NCBI GenBank assembly: GCA_903925285.1
Contig: CAIYET010000342.1
Span: 1 to 44,609 of the forward strand
DNA from: Candidatus Hydrogenedentota bacterium
GTDB taxonomy: Bacteria > Hydrogenedentota > Hydrogenedentia > Hydrogenedentales > SLHB01
Direction of reading: 5' to 3'
DNA length: 44,609 bases
Shown: positions 35,796-44,393 of the stretch, one piece after another
How positions within the stretch are numbered: the stretch's first letter is position 1
How the letters are laid out: each line of letters opens with the position of its first letter
Translations under genes and position numbers: made by a program
Notes under the pieces: generated by a model
Told to the model about the DNA's origin: nothing
Databases searched by the model: none
The model's input: only the letters and a program-made list of their open reading frames with translations

Positions 35796-37046
35796 TCACC
35801 CCTTCAACTTGTACAAGATCTCGCCCGCGTTGTGAACGAGCAACAGACCTTCGTTCTCCTTGTCCTTCCAGTCGTCCAGATTGATCGTGGCCGGATCGCG
35901 ATACCCCAGATTGATCGCGCGGCACTCGGCTTCGGGGATGCCAGTCGCGAGCGTGACGGTCACCCGCGGCCGTTCGACACCGTTTTCATATGTTCCAATG
36001 CCGCGGACATGCGACGAGTGCGCCAAGATCCCGCCGGGGATATCCGCGTACTCCTCCATATGCGCCACGAGATAGTCGCGCGTGTGATAGCCGATCTTGC
36101 GGATGAGAGCGCCATGCACGAAACTGACTTCCCTTACGTGCGGCGCGTAGATGATCAATTCGCCGCCGTCGGCAACGACCGGCTCGAGTTTATACATGCA
36201 CTTGCCCGCAACCCATATATCGTCGTACATGAGCGGCGCCATCGCGAGGACGCTCCGGTACGGACGGTCCTTGTAGACGACATGTACCTGCGCCGACAAA
36301 TCGGCCGCGGCGCTCCACGCCTCTTCGGGCATCCCGAAGAAGATCGCGCGCGCCTGCTTATCCACCACCGTCAGACAGAAGCAACGTTTCTCGACCGGAA
36401 TGAACGAGGCCGCGCGGTTGACCACGGCGCGGACCGGCGTGTTTTTCGTACCGTTGATCGCGGGATTCGTAATCAGCGCGCCGAGCCAATGGAACAGATT
36501 CAGGATTTCTTCGCCGGCGACGCCCGGGAAAAAATACTTGTTGCCGCCGCTGAACCCGACCACCTCGTGCGGAAACACCGGTCCAACCACGCACACAAGG
36601 TCGTAATCCATCAGCCGCTTGTTGACCGCGACCCGAGCCGATTGCCGCATCAGGCCGTTCGACAAGCGCGCGATTTCGTCTTCGCCAATCGTGCCGATGA
36701 ACGTCAGCGCGTCCGGGTTTTGCCATTCGTGGTTGTAGACGCCGATGTGCTTATACAAGCCTTGGCGTTCCTCGGCGGTCACGCCCAGCAGGCGCTCGAG
36801 CGCCTCCTCGGACATGGGCGGATGCGTGCCCAGCGCAACGAGGAAATCCACACGGGCCGCGCGTCCGGACAGCGTTGTGCACAGCGCCCGGAACATCGCG
36901 GGCATCGGCATGCTCCGCGTACTGTCGGGAATGAGAAACAAAACCTTGCAGCCGTCGACAGGTGCGTCCGCGAACGCACGCGCCACGAACGCCTCGAGGT
37001 CGGCGTCGGATAGATACTCGTTCTCCGGCGCGATGCGGGAAATCAT
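35796..37046 (-). CDS. LarA-like (DUF2088) nickel-pincer racemase family protein
   Basis: 416 aa, the size of lactate racemase LarA, which uses a nickel-pincer cofactor. The residues corresponding to the L. plantarum sites are kept: Asp41 in PDSTRS, His75 in LGTHPPMSE, His106 in YNHEW, His160 and Lys170 in PHEVVGFSGGNK, and His186 sixteen residues after the lysine, the spacing of the cofactor Lys and nickel His. The substrate may be a hydroxyacid other than lactate; the family is broad. Its start overlaps the pdxB-like stop as ATGA, tying it to a hydroxyacid dehydrogenase. The cofactor genes larB, larC and larE are not in this window. Confidence 0.92.
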   Translation of the reverse strand: MISRIAPENEYLSDADLEAFVARAFADAPVDGCKVLFLIPDSTRSMPMPAMFRALCTTLSGRAARVDFLVALGTHPPMSEEALERLLGVTAEERQGLYKHIGVYNHEWQNPDALTFIGTIGEDEIARLSNGLMRQSARVAVNKRLMDYDLVCVVGPVFPHEVVGFSGGNKYFFPGVAGEEILNLFHWLGALITNPAINGTKNTPVRAVVNRAASFIPVEKRCFCLTVVDKQARAIFFGMPEEAWSAAADLSAQVHVVYKDRPYRSVLAMAPLMYDDIWVAGKCMYKLEPVVADGGELIIYAPHVREVSFVHGALIRKIGYHTRDYLVAHMEEYADIPGGILAHSSHVRGIGTYENGVERPRVTVTLATGIPEAECRAINLGYRDPATINLDDWKDKENEGLLLVHNAGEILYKLKG

Positions 37047-38200
37047 GACGGGAAACCTCCGTTCGATTGTAGGATAAAGCCAAGCCCAGCCAACGCGGCT
37101 TCGACGGCCGGGTTGGACGGCTGAACCATCGCGCGCGTATTGAAAAACTCGCGCCGACGCGGATACTCCTTGCGCAGGCGGTCGAAAAGTCCGGGCCGCT
37201 CGGCCTCCGCCGTGGCCAGCAACTGTCGCGTGGCCGCATCGTCGCGCGTGATATCGTACACGGCTCGGACAGCGTCATGCACAGCCTTCGCAGAAGAGCC
37301 GTCGACGGCCACATACGGGCATTCCGGCGCGGGCAACAAAGGCGTTGCGTCCCACGCGGGCGTCGCGCCGAGGAAACGGCAGGCCGCTTCATAGATTTGC
37401 CGCGTCCCGTTGACCTTACCGTCGAACGAGTATCCAGCGATGTGCGGCGTCCCGATAAACACGCGTTCAAGCAACGCGATATCGATGTTCGGTTCCCCCT
37501 CCCACACGTCCAGGACACACGCGCGCAAATGACCGTCATCGAGCGCGCGTAGAATTGCCGCGCCGTCAGCCACCGCACCGCGCGAACTGTTGATCAGGAT
37601 CGCGCCGGGTTTCAGGCGTCGGAGAAAGGCCGCGTCCGCCAAATGCCAAGTCGCGTCAGGGCCTTCTTTCGTCAGCGGAACATGAAGCGTGACAATATCG
37701 CAATCGAAGATCGCGTCGAGCGGCCGGTAACGCACATCGCCCGTCTGCCGCTCGAGCGGCGGATCGTTCAAGACCGTCGTCAATCCCAACGCGCACGCCG
37801 CGCGGTCCACACGGCTGCCAACGTTGCCAACGCCCACAATGCCAAGTCTCAAACGCGACAGATCCAACCCATATCGCCCGGCAAGCAGCAACAGCACCGC
37901 AGCAATGTACTGGCAGACGCTGTCCGCATTCGATCCCGGCGCACTCGAAAAGAAGATACCGCGCGAAGCCAGATACGCCTTGTCGATATGGTCCTCGCCA
38001 ATCGTAGCCGTCGCGACGAATCGGACCGCACTGCCATCGAGCAACGCCGCGTTGACCTTCGTGATCGAGCGGACCAGCAACAACTCGATATCCCGGACTA
38101 TTTCGGGAGCAATTGCGCGCCCGGAAACGGTTGAGACGCCGCCCAACGAAGCAAACGCCTCCCGCACGTAAGGAATATTCTCGTCAGCCAGAATCTTCAT
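37043..38200 (-). CDS. pdxB: Erythronate-4-phosphate dehydrogenase (PdxB)-like
   Basis: 385-aa D-2-hydroxyacid dehydrogenase. An N-terminal substrate domain (KILADENIPYVREAF) and an NAD domain (LGIVGVGNVGSRV) are followed by the PdxB-type catalytic block, with Arg in NSSRGAVADG, Glu in DVWEGEPNID and His in TPHIAGYSFDGKVNGT. The C-terminal extension of about 90 residues also matches PdxB, which oxidises 4-phosphoerythronate in the DXP-dependent vitamin B6 route. It starts 3 nt after the DUF4282 gene and overlaps the LarA-like gene. If the pair acts together, a related hydroxyacid rather than erythronate phosphate could be the substrate. Confidence 0.92.
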   Translation of the reverse strand: MKILADENIPYVREAFASLGGVSTVSGRAIAPEIVRDIELLLVRSITKVNAALLDGSAVRFVATATIGEDHIDKAYLASRGIFFSSAPGSNADSVCQYIAAVLLLLAGRYGLDLSRLRLGIVGVGNVGSRVDRAACALGLTTVLNDPPLERQTGDVRYRPLDAIFDCDIVTLHVPLTKEGPDATWHLADAAFLRRLKPGAILINSSRGAVADGAAILRALDDGHLRACVLDVWEGEPNIDIALLERVFIGTPHIAGYSFDGKVNGTRQIYEAACRFLGATPAWDATPLLPAPECPYVAVDGSSAKAVHDAVRAVYDITRDDAATRQLLATAEAERPGLFDRLRKEYPRRREFFNTRAMVQPSNPAVEAALAGLGFILQSNGGFPS

Positions 38201-38203
38201 CGA

Positions 38204-38515
38204 CTACGATATTATCGCTTCCGGGCGGACGGGATCGGTCGGCGTTCCCTCGACGGGCGCGGTCTTGGCCTCGATCGCCTCCAGAATTCGAAACGGCATC
38301 ATCAAATACTCCGAGGCCACACGCACCGCCACCGGCCCAAGAAACACAATGAGCAGACCGGCGACGAAGTCCTCGCGGACCATAAACGTGATGCCACCGA
38401 AAAAGGCGACCACGACGCCGACGCAAAGCAGTATCTTGATGACGCACGGTGTAATGAACTTCTTGTAGGCCATATAGTCGCAAGAACAGCATTCTTTATC
38501 GAGCTTGCATTCCAT
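38204..38515 (-). CDS. DUF4282 membrane protein
   Basis: 103 aa with an N-terminal cysteine cluster (CKLDKECCSCD) and two TM helices (ITPCVIKILLCVGVVVAFF and LLIVFLGPVAVRVA), the layout of DUF4282 proteins (YKKFITP...LGP). Function unknown. A TCTCCTTTCG stretch on the plus strand just upstream gives an AGGAGA ribosome site. It heads the run leading to pdxB with only a 3-nt gap. Confidence 0.88.
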   Translation of the reverse strand: MECKLDKECCSCDYMAYKKFITPCVIKILLCVGVVVAFFGGITFMVREDFVAGLLIVFLGPVAVRVASEYLMMPFRILEAIEAKTAPVEGTPTDPVRPEAIIS

Positions 38516-38593
38516 GACGAAATCTCCTTTCGACGTAAACGTCTACCATTATTCTACGCGAAGAAGGGGCGGTGCGCCAACATATCGTACGTG

Positions 38594-38623
38594 GCCCCAT
38601 CGACATCGGAATGTCGATGGGGC
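38594..38623 (-). terminator. Hairpin after the multicopper oxidase gene
   Basis: A perfect 13-bp inverted repeat (38594-38606 and 38611-38623) with a 4-nt loop lies 23 nt past the oxidase stop at 38646. It is GC-rich but no U-run follows on the minus strand, so efficiency is uncertain. Confidence 0.65.
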
Positions 38624-38645
38624 TTCGGAAACATCTAGGAACGTT

Positions 38646-41216
38646 CTATCCGACTCGCGTTTTGCGCTTGCGATACGCCAGCAGCAGACCCGGCACTGCG
38701 GCCACCAGGAATAGGTCGCCCCGGCGCCCTGTCGTATTCGACGCCAATTCCTTCGCCGTCTGAACGTAGGTCGCAGTGAGCGTTGAGAGGTGTCCCTCGG
38801 TGATTACCACGAGTTGACTGGCGGGAGTCGTCCAAGGTTGGCCCTGCAAACCGGCGCACCCAAAAGGTGTGCCCGCCGGAATGTCGTTGAACTCGACCTT
38901 ATGCTGGCCGACCGCAAGCCCTGCCAACGTCACGCCGCTGTCCTGCCAGGCGCCGCCATCGAGACGCCATTGCGCCCCATCAAGCAAGGCGCCTGCGGGC
39001 TTAATCGTCACGGCCAACGAACCGTCGTGTTGCGGCTCGCCTTCGCCCTCACCCTCGCCTTCGCCTTCGCCTTCGCCGACAGCCATCACGATCATTGGCC
39101 GCATCATGTCGTGTTCTTCGTGCTCGAGGATGTGGCAATGCCACACGTATTCGTAGCCTCCCGTACGCGGACTAAGCGGCACGGGGAACGGGGTCTGCGG
39201 CAACGTGAACTTCATGATCACGGTCGTCACCTCATCGGGGTGCATCTTGATCGTTTCTTTCCAGCCCATCTCCGTCGGATCGGGGCCGCGCGCAGGGCCG
39301 GCAAATAGGGGCATAGCGGCTGTGCCGACAGGAGCTTGCATGTACGCGTACACGTTAAACGGCTGCCGCGACAGGATCTGAGCGTTCGCGAGATGGAAGT
39401 GGATCGGGTGGGTGTCGCCGGTAAGGTTGGCGATCTGCCATACCTCCGTTGCGCCGGCCTTCGGCGTCTCCGTCGGCGCGCTCTCGTATGTACGCGAGAA
39501 ATCGCCCTCCGCGGTGGCCACATTGGTGCCAAGCATCTGGATCAAGCGGCCGCTTTCGTCGAACCCTTCGTTCAGGCTCAATTGACGTACCTTTATGCCG
39601 GCACGAGTCGGTATGGGAAGCGCATCCGTCGGCGTCGTCGCCCAATCGAGCGATGATTCCACCGCCGCGGGATTCGGCCCGGCCAACGGCTTGTCGATAC
39701 CCGACGCCGCATCGCCCGCCAAGGAAAGAGTGGGATTGATGAGAAACGCCTGGTCGGCCGGGATCGCGCCGCTCTCCGGCTTGACCTCGAAACGCATGAG
39801 CAAATGAGTGTCGCCCGGAGCGACGGGCGGGCGCGGATCGTCGTTGTCGGCGCTGCCTCCTGGATACGGTGCGGGTGCATCGTTCCAGAGGATGAATTTC
39901 TTCCCGCCTTGGCCGTTAAAGTCTACCACAAGGTCCCAGCGCTCGGCCGGAGCGGTAATCAGGCTTCCGCCGGGGTTTGCCGGGTCGACCTCGCGATTGC
40001 CGGACACATCGGTGAGGACCGACATCCGAACACCGGAGGGAACGCTTACCGGGTGCGCGAGGAAACCGCCTTCCGTACCGATTACGAGGAAGTCGGGGCC
40101 GGATTTGCCCAGGTCGGGCTGGCCCGTGCCGTCGTCTTCGTAGAGTTGAAGATTCAGGAACCGGGCTTGGCACGCGTTGAGTATTCGCAACCGGTAATGG
40201 CGCGGGTCGACGCTCGCCTTTGGGTAGGCCGTCCCATTGACCAGCATCGTGTCGCCGAACATTTCAGGCACCACGGAAATGGCCGGCGGGTTGCCGTCCT
40301 CGGCAAGTTCATAGCGGGCAGGATCGTATTGGTATGGATACCACAGACTGCCGGCAGTCTTCGCGTTGCCCGGGAAACTCGGGTCGTCCGCGGGCAGGAA
40401 GATCTTGTCCTGAAACACGATGGGCAACTCGCGTCCGCCGTTTTCGACGAAGCCCGGCAGGCCCTTGGTGGCTACCAGGTCGTTGGCTTCGAAATCGTCG
40501 CGAATGATGTATGCAGTGGCGATGCCGGCGTATGCGTTCAGGCGCGTGATGCCAAGGGCGTGATCGTGATACCACAACATACGAGCGCTTTGGTCGTTCG
40601 GATAGTAGTATTCGGCTTCGTTCGCGGGAACGTTCTCGCCAGGGCGCAATACCTGATTATTGAGGAAGCTGACGCCGTGATTTCCGAGTGGATCCCACGT
40701 GGCAAACGGCCCGCCGTCGCTGATCCACGGAACGTACCCGCCGTGCAGGTGTGTCGACGTCCGGTTATGCGGGTCATCGCCGCCCATTATAGATGTGTCG
40801 ACGGGCAGGATATGATCCGGCGGAAGGTTGTTGCGGAACGTGATCTGAACCGGCGTGCCCCGTTTCGTGACGATGATCCCGCCGAGATGCTTCTGTACAG
40901 GAATACCCGCCTCGCCCAACGCCTTCTCCGGATTGTAGCCCCATAACGTTGTCGGAGGCAGATCAGGATGCAGCTTGTCGGTGTACTCGTTGATATCGAT
41001 GGTATAGTGATCCGCCGTGACGCCGCCGGTATGCGTGCGCTGGCCATCCGGCACGGCAACCGGTATGCCGCCCGGGCCGACGCCCCGCAGATCCTGCGCG
41101 AACTTGCTCAGCTCAGGGCTTGCGACAAAGGTATAGGAAGTGTCTGCGTACAACGCGCAGGCCACGAGATACAATGTTGCACATAAACATAACGCTATTG
41201 ATGTTGTGATACGCAT
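38646..41216 (-). CDS. CotA-like multicopper oxidase with (GE)n linker and C-terminal anchor
   Basis: 856-aa exported oxidase that couples oxidation of phenols, bilirubin or metals to reduction of oxygen to water. Copper motifs: THLHGG (155-160), WYHDHALGITRLN (215-227), HPIHFHL and HCHILEHEEHDMMRPM, all matching the CotA type. After the three cupredoxin domains come a (GE)n linker (about 711-724), a PEGA-like module (TIKPAGALLDGAQWRLDG) and a C-terminal hydrophobic segment ending in RKRKTR, suggesting sorting or anchoring at the envelope. Signal peptide 1-23. ATG 41216 has AGAGGAAA upstream. The substrate cannot be told; such a long C-terminal extension is unusual for CotA. Confidence 0.95.
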   Translation of the reverse strand: MRITTSIALCLCATLYLVACALYADTSYTFVASPELSKFAQDLRGVGPGGIPVAVPDGQRTHTGGVTADHYTIDINEYTDKLHPDLPPTTLWGYNPEKALGEAGIPVQKHLGGIIVTKRGTPVQITFRNNLPPDHILPVDTSIMGGDDPHNRTSTHLHGGYVPWISDGGPFATWDPLGNHGVSFLNNQVLRPGENVPANEAEYYYPNDQSARMLWYHDHALGITRLNAYAGIATAYIIRDDFEANDLVATKGLPGFVENGGRELPIVFQDKIFLPADDPSFPGNAKTAGSLWYPYQYDPARYELAEDGNPPAISVVPEMFGDTMLVNGTAYPKASVDPRHYRLRILNACQARFLNLQLYEDDGTGQPDLGKSGPDFLVIGTEGGFLAHPVSVPSGVRMSVLTDVSGNREVDPANPGGSLITAPAERWDLVVDFNGQGGKKFILWNDAPAPYPGGSADNDDPRPPVAPGDTHLLMRFEVKPESGAIPADQAFLINPTLSLAGDAASGIDKPLAGPNPAAVESSLDWATTPTDALPIPTRAGIKVRQLSLNEGFDESGRLIQMLGTNVATAEGDFSRTYESAPTETPKAGATEVWQIANLTGDTHPIHFHLANAQILSRQPFNVYAYMQAPVGTAAMPLFAGPARGPDPTEMGWKETIKMHPDEVTTVIMKFTLPQTPFPVPLSPRTGGYEYVWHCHILEHEEHDMMRPMIVMAVGEGEGEGEGEGEGEPQHDGSLAVTIKPAGALLDGAQWRLDGGAWQDSGVTLAGLAVGQHKVEFNDIPAGTPFGCAGLQGQPWTTPASQLVVITEGHLSTLTATYVQTAKELASNTTGRRGDLFLVAAVPGLLLAYRKRKTRVG

Positions 41217-41287
41217 GGTATTTTCCTCTTATGGTTGGCCTTGATCAGATAGGAACGATCTTGCGATAGCCTTCGAGTAACGTTCTC

Positions 41288-41821
41288 TCAGGCCCACGCG
41301 ACGGCAAGAGGAGAGCCCCTGGTCTGGTTCTCGCACAACAGTTCTTCTTCCGACAGGTAGAAGACGCGCAAAAGGGGCGCGCGCGCCGCAATAGGACTCC
41401 CAAAAAGGACGGCGGCATGCGCGGAAAAGTGGTCGATGCATAAGCGGATAACGGGACGCGCCAGAAATGTGAGCAGAATCAGGGCACTGAAAACAGCCAG
41501 TTCCGATGGATCCACTGCGTTGGGATGGAATACGACCGCCAAGAGCGCGAGCATCGCCGACCAGATGAACAACGCGCTCGCTACGGCCAGCAAGCGGCGA
41601 ACGAAAGGTTCGTCGCACCGTCGCAGAACACGGCCTTGCCAGAAGATAAGGGAATGCCAAAGAACCAGTGCGACCGAAAACGGCAGGGCGTGAGCCTGAA
41701 TCGCATCGAGAAAACCGTGGTGAACGGGCGCGGCGAAACGCGCCGTCAAGAAATACGCTACGAAGAGACACACGAAATCGGCATGTGCGCCACGACGCCA
41801 CACTTGCCGGACTATCCTCAT
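41288..41821 (-). CDS. Short membrane protein like the N-terminus of a sugar transferase
   Basis: 177 aa with about four TM helices (ADFVCLFVAYFLTARF, LPFSVALVLWHSLIFW, LLAVASALFIWSAMLALLAV, FSALILLTFLARPVI). The order and the Arg-rich loop between helices two and three resemble the TM half of undecaprenyl-phosphate sugar transferases such as WbaP, but the CoA-binding-like and catalytic halves are missing. It may be a truncated gene or a stand-alone family. ATG 41821 follows GGAGGAAGG. It lies between DUF2283 and the oxidase. A 228-aa reading in another frame covers the same bases and is less protein-like after its first 45 codons. Confidence 0.65.
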   Translation of the reverse strand: MRIVRQVWRRGAHADFVCLFVAYFLTARFAAPVHHGFLDAIQAHALPFSVALVLWHSLIFWQGRVLRRCDEPFVRRLLAVASALFIWSAMLALLAVVFHPNAVDPSELAVFSALILLTFLARPVIRLCIDHFSAHAAVLFGSPIAARAPLLRVFYLSEEELLCENQTRGSPLAVAWA

Positions 41822-42040
41822 CGGTCCCTTCCTCCACTTCCACTTCGCCGTCCCTTAGAACAATCGACATTTCAGATTCTATTCCGGCCCTGAGCTTATT
41901 TGTCTCGGTGTTCATTCATCCGAGAAAAGGCAGTCGGAACGCCGCGAGGAAGGGCGGTTTCAAACTTGAAGTGCAACACGTGTCGAGTGGAAGAGATCCG
42001 GTGGGGTTCGGTCTTCAATTCGGTTGGGCAGGACTTAAGC

Positions 42041-42274
42041 CTACGCGGATTGGACGCGGGGCAGATCGAGCAGCCGGCCCTGAACCGTTTCCAATATGGA
42101 ATCCCGGATAAATGTACTGGCTGAGAGAATCTCGATCCCGATCAACGCGCCCTCTGCATTCAACTCCGCCGTAACGTTTGGACTCACCTCGATGCTTCCC
42201 GCCTCAGGCTCATCGGAGATCGCCAGATGCAGAACATCTTCCTTCTCGAAATAGGACAAACGTGCTTTTCTCAC
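42041..42274 (-). CDS. DUF2283 protein
   Basis: 77 aa with the DUF2283 pattern (LSYFEKEDVLHLAIS, IEVSPNVTAELNAEGALIGIEILSAS as two blocks). Members are often encoded beside DUF4258 proteins and are thought of as toxin-antitoxin-like; no DUF4258 partner is seen here. The start is GTG 42274 with GAGAGG upstream. It is isolated between the sugar-transferase-like gene and the 42303 array. Confidence 0.82.
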   Translation of the reverse strand: MRKARLSYFEKEDVLHLAISDEPEAGSIEVSPNVTAELNAEGALIGIEILSASTFIRDSILETVQGRLLDLPRVQSA

Positions 42275-42302
42275 GAATGAATCCTCTCATTCTCCGTTGC
42301 CC

Positions 42303-42333
42303 TACGGCCTAAAGCCTATAGCCTCCAGCCTAC
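42303..42333. repeat. Heptamer array, GCCTANA units, overlapping a stop codon
   Basis: Four 7-bp units (GCCTAAA, GCCTATA, GCCTCCA, GCCTACT). On the minus strand they read TAGGCTT or similar. The TAG at 42332-42330 is the stop of the HAD gene. The unit is the same as in the array at 1-54. Confidence 0.85.
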
Positions 42334-43214
42334 TTTTTCCACGGCGGGACTTCCGGCAGATACGTCTTGAATTCGGCGATCAGCGATGCCTCGTACGCGC
42401 CCGCGTACGTGCCCGCGACGAATTTGCCCATCCCTTCCTCGTAGAACCGTTTCCATGAATCCTCTTCGTTGCCGGGATTGATCGGGAAGAACAACGCATC
42501 GTTCGCCTTGGCCGCCTTGAGGTCGCCTTCCGCATCGCCAATCATGAGCATGTGCGACGGGTCGTACCTGCCGCCCGCCGACATGGCGATATGTTCGCTC
42601 TTCTTGCCGAGTTCCTGTCCCGCGATGGCGAACGGATACACGTCGACGCCGTGCTCGGCCCATTCGCGCAACAGCGCCTCGCCGGGCGTCGCCGAACAGA
42701 CGAGGATGTCCGCTACTTCGCGCCCCTTTTCGAGCGATTCGCGCACGTGCGGGAACGGCGGCACGCCACGCACGATGTCCGCGACGCTCGCGTTGACCGC
42801 CTTGCTCCACTTCAACGCCAGATGCATGTCAGGCTCGTCATGTGTATCGCAATACGCCTCGAGCGCGGGATTGCCCAGTTTCGATTCCGTCGCGATCCAA
42901 CGGCGCAGGTTTGGCACGGCGGGCATTTTCACGCCGCGCTCGACGACTTTGTCCCAGTCGCTCAACAGGTCGAAAGCCATCGTCAGCGCCGGGAACCGGT
43001 TCACGCCACGCCACCTCGAATACAGGTTCACGAATTCGGACGCCGCACGAGCGTATTTCGACACGGCCTGCAATTCCCAATGATTGACGATATTCGGAAT
43101 GAAACATTCCTTATGCTTGATCTCCATCGTGTCGAACGCGCAACCATCCGAATCGACCGCGATGAAGAAATCCCTCGTGGGTTTGTGATTGGTCAGTATC
43201 GAAACGTCGAACAT
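42330..43214 (-). CDS. HAD-superfamily hydrolase
   Basis: 294 aa with the HAD motifs: motif I AVDSDGCAFDTM (Asp21 nucleophile, Asp23), motif II Ser or Thr in VCSATP, and motif III/IV MIGDAEGDLKAAK with the two acidic metal ligands. The cap insertion between motif I and II is helical. It is probably a phosphatase; the substrate cannot be told. The distance from the lysine-rich gene upstream is 193 nt, and a candidate promoter lies there. The stop codon belongs to the GCCTANA array. Confidence 0.9.
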   Translation of the reverse strand: MFDVSILTNHKPTRDFFIAVDSDGCAFDTMEIKHKECFIPNIVNHWELQAVSKYARAASEFVNLYSRWRGVNRFPALTMAFDLLSDWDKVVERGVKMPAVPNLRRWIATESKLGNPALEAYCDTHDEPDMHLALKWSKAVNASVADIVRGVPPFPHVRESLEKGREVADILVCSATPGEALLREWAEHGVDVYPFAIAGQELGKKSEHIAMSAGGRYDPSHMLMIGDAEGDLKAAKANDALFFPINPGNEEDSWKRFYEEGMGKFVAGTYAGAYEASLIAEFKTYLPEVPPWKK

Positions 43215-43304
43215 GGTTTAGTCCTTTCCGTAGACCCCGATTCCTTGACTACGCCAAGGAGAGCAAGCCCAGACATGCCCGAGCAAAGCCCTCCTACAAG
43301 TTGT

Positions 43305-43333
43305 AGTATGAAACAAAGGGCCTTTTCAGGCAA
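43305..43333 (-). promoter_or_regulatory. Candidate promoter for the HAD gene
   Basis: On the minus strand TTGCCT (43333-43328) and CATACT (43310-43305) with a 17-bp spacer. A 13-nt palindrome CTACAAGTTGTAG (43294-43306) covers the start-point region and could be an operator. Motif evidence only. Confidence 0.4.
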
Positions 43334-43407
43334 TCCCTCGTTGCGATACCGCCGAGTCTTTCATCGCGGTCTCACAGCTATCTGCGGCAGTCGAGAAGTG
43401 AGCGGGG

Positions 43408-43518
43408 TTACTTCACTTTCTTCTTCTCGCTTTTCTGTTTGCGTTTTTCCATTAGCGTAAGCTTGGCCTTCTTCTGTACTTCTCTCTTGCCCTTGTCCTT
43501 CTTGCCCGTGTCACCCAT
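43408..43518 (-). CDS. 36-aa lysine-rich basic protein
   Basis: ATG 43518 follows GGAGAAACGGAT, and a TAA closes the frame at 43408. The product is 36 aa, 14 of them lysine, with KKDKGKRE at the start and KSEKKKVK at the end, with no membrane span. Such short, strongly basic proteins with this KKAKLTLMEKRK-like pattern occur as small hypothetical proteins in many bacteria; I can suggest only nucleic-acid binding. It lies 44 nt after the SDR gene and probably shares its transcript. Confidence 0.72.
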   Translation of the reverse strand: MGDTGKKDKGKREVQKKAKLTLMEKRKQKSEKKKVK

Positions 43519-43562
43519 ATCCGTTTCTCCTTGGTTGAAGCTCTGGAACCTTCACACAGCAC

Positions 43563-44393
43563 TCATACTCCTGAAAATGCCGAAAATCCACCGTCGATCG
43601 GCACCACGATGCCCGTCACGAACCGCGAAGCGTCTGACGCCAGCCAGATCGCAACACCGACCAAATCTTCTGGCTCGCCGAAGTGTCCCATCGGCGTGTG
43701 GCCGACGATCGTCTGGCCGCGCGGCGTCAAATCGCCCGTCTTTTCATCCGTAACCAAAAACCGGTTCTGCTCGGTCAGGAAGAAGCCCGGCGCAATCGCG
43801 TTCACGCGCAATTTCGGATTGTACTCCTGCGCGAGATGGACCGCGAGCCACTGCGTGAAATTGCTGACCGCCGCCTTCGCAGCGCTGTAGCCCGGGATCC
43901 GCGTCAACGGACGAAATGCGTTCATCGACGAAATGTTGATGATCGAAGCGCCGCCGGGATTATCCTTCATGCGTTTGACGAAGACCTGGCATGGCGCGAT
44001 CGCGCCCGCCACGAGATTCAGATCCAGCACGCGCTGCACAACATCCGTCGGCAGGTCGAAGAAGCTCTGCTCCGCCGAAGTCGTCGCGCCTTTCATGTTG
44101 CCGCCGACGCCGTTGACCAAAATATCGACCTGCCCAAAATTCTCATGAACCGCGTTGCAGCAGGCCTCGATCGACTCCTTCTTAAACGCGTCGAATTCGT
44201 ACGCCGCCGCGATGCCGCCGTCCTCGACGATGGCGTCGACCACCCGTTGAGCCACGTCTCCGCGCAAATCGGCCACGGCCACCTTCGCACCCGCCGACGC
44301 GAATCCACGTGCAATCGCGCTGCACAACACGCCGCCGCCCGCCGTCACGACCGCGACCTTGCCTTCAAGCGAAAACATCCCGCCAACATCCAT
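43563..44393 (-). CDS. SDR oxidoreductase, D-mannonate-oxidoreductase-like
   Basis: 276-aa classical short-chain dehydrogenase. The nucleotide loop reads VTAGGGVLCSAIA, followed by ADLRGD, NGVGGN, the catalytic Ser in NISSMNAF and Tyr-x-x-x-Lys in GYSAAKAAV. The C-terminal PMGHFGEPEDLVGVAIWLASDASRFVTG block matches SDRs annotated as D-mannonate oxidoreductases (fructuronate to mannonate), though gluconate 5-dehydrogenases are close. The nucleotide loop has Cys where Gly is usual. ATG 44393 has AAGGAT upstream; a longer reading from 44468 is unlikely. Without uxaC or uxuA nearby the substrate is uncertain. Confidence 0.9.
   Translation of the reverse strand: MDVGGMFSLEGKVAVVTAGGGVLCSAIARGFASAGAKVAVADLRGDVAQRVVDAIVEDGGIAAAYEFDAFKKESIEACCNAVHENFGQVDILVNGVGGNMKGATTSAEQSFFDLPTDVVQRVLDLNLVAGAIAPCQVFVKRMKDNPGGASIINISSMNAFRPLTRIPGYSAAKAAVSNFTQWLAVHLAQEYNPKLRVNAIAPGFFLTEQNRFLVTDEKTGDLTPRGQTIVGHTPMGHFGEPEDLVGVAIWLASDASRFVTGIVVPIDGGFSAFSGV

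Noticed and set aside
41229..41915. 228-codon minus-strand frame over the sugar-transferase-like gene
   Set aside because: Only its first 45 codons look protein-like; the rest is Arg/Ser-rich shadow of the 177-aa membrane protein, which has a better ribosome site.
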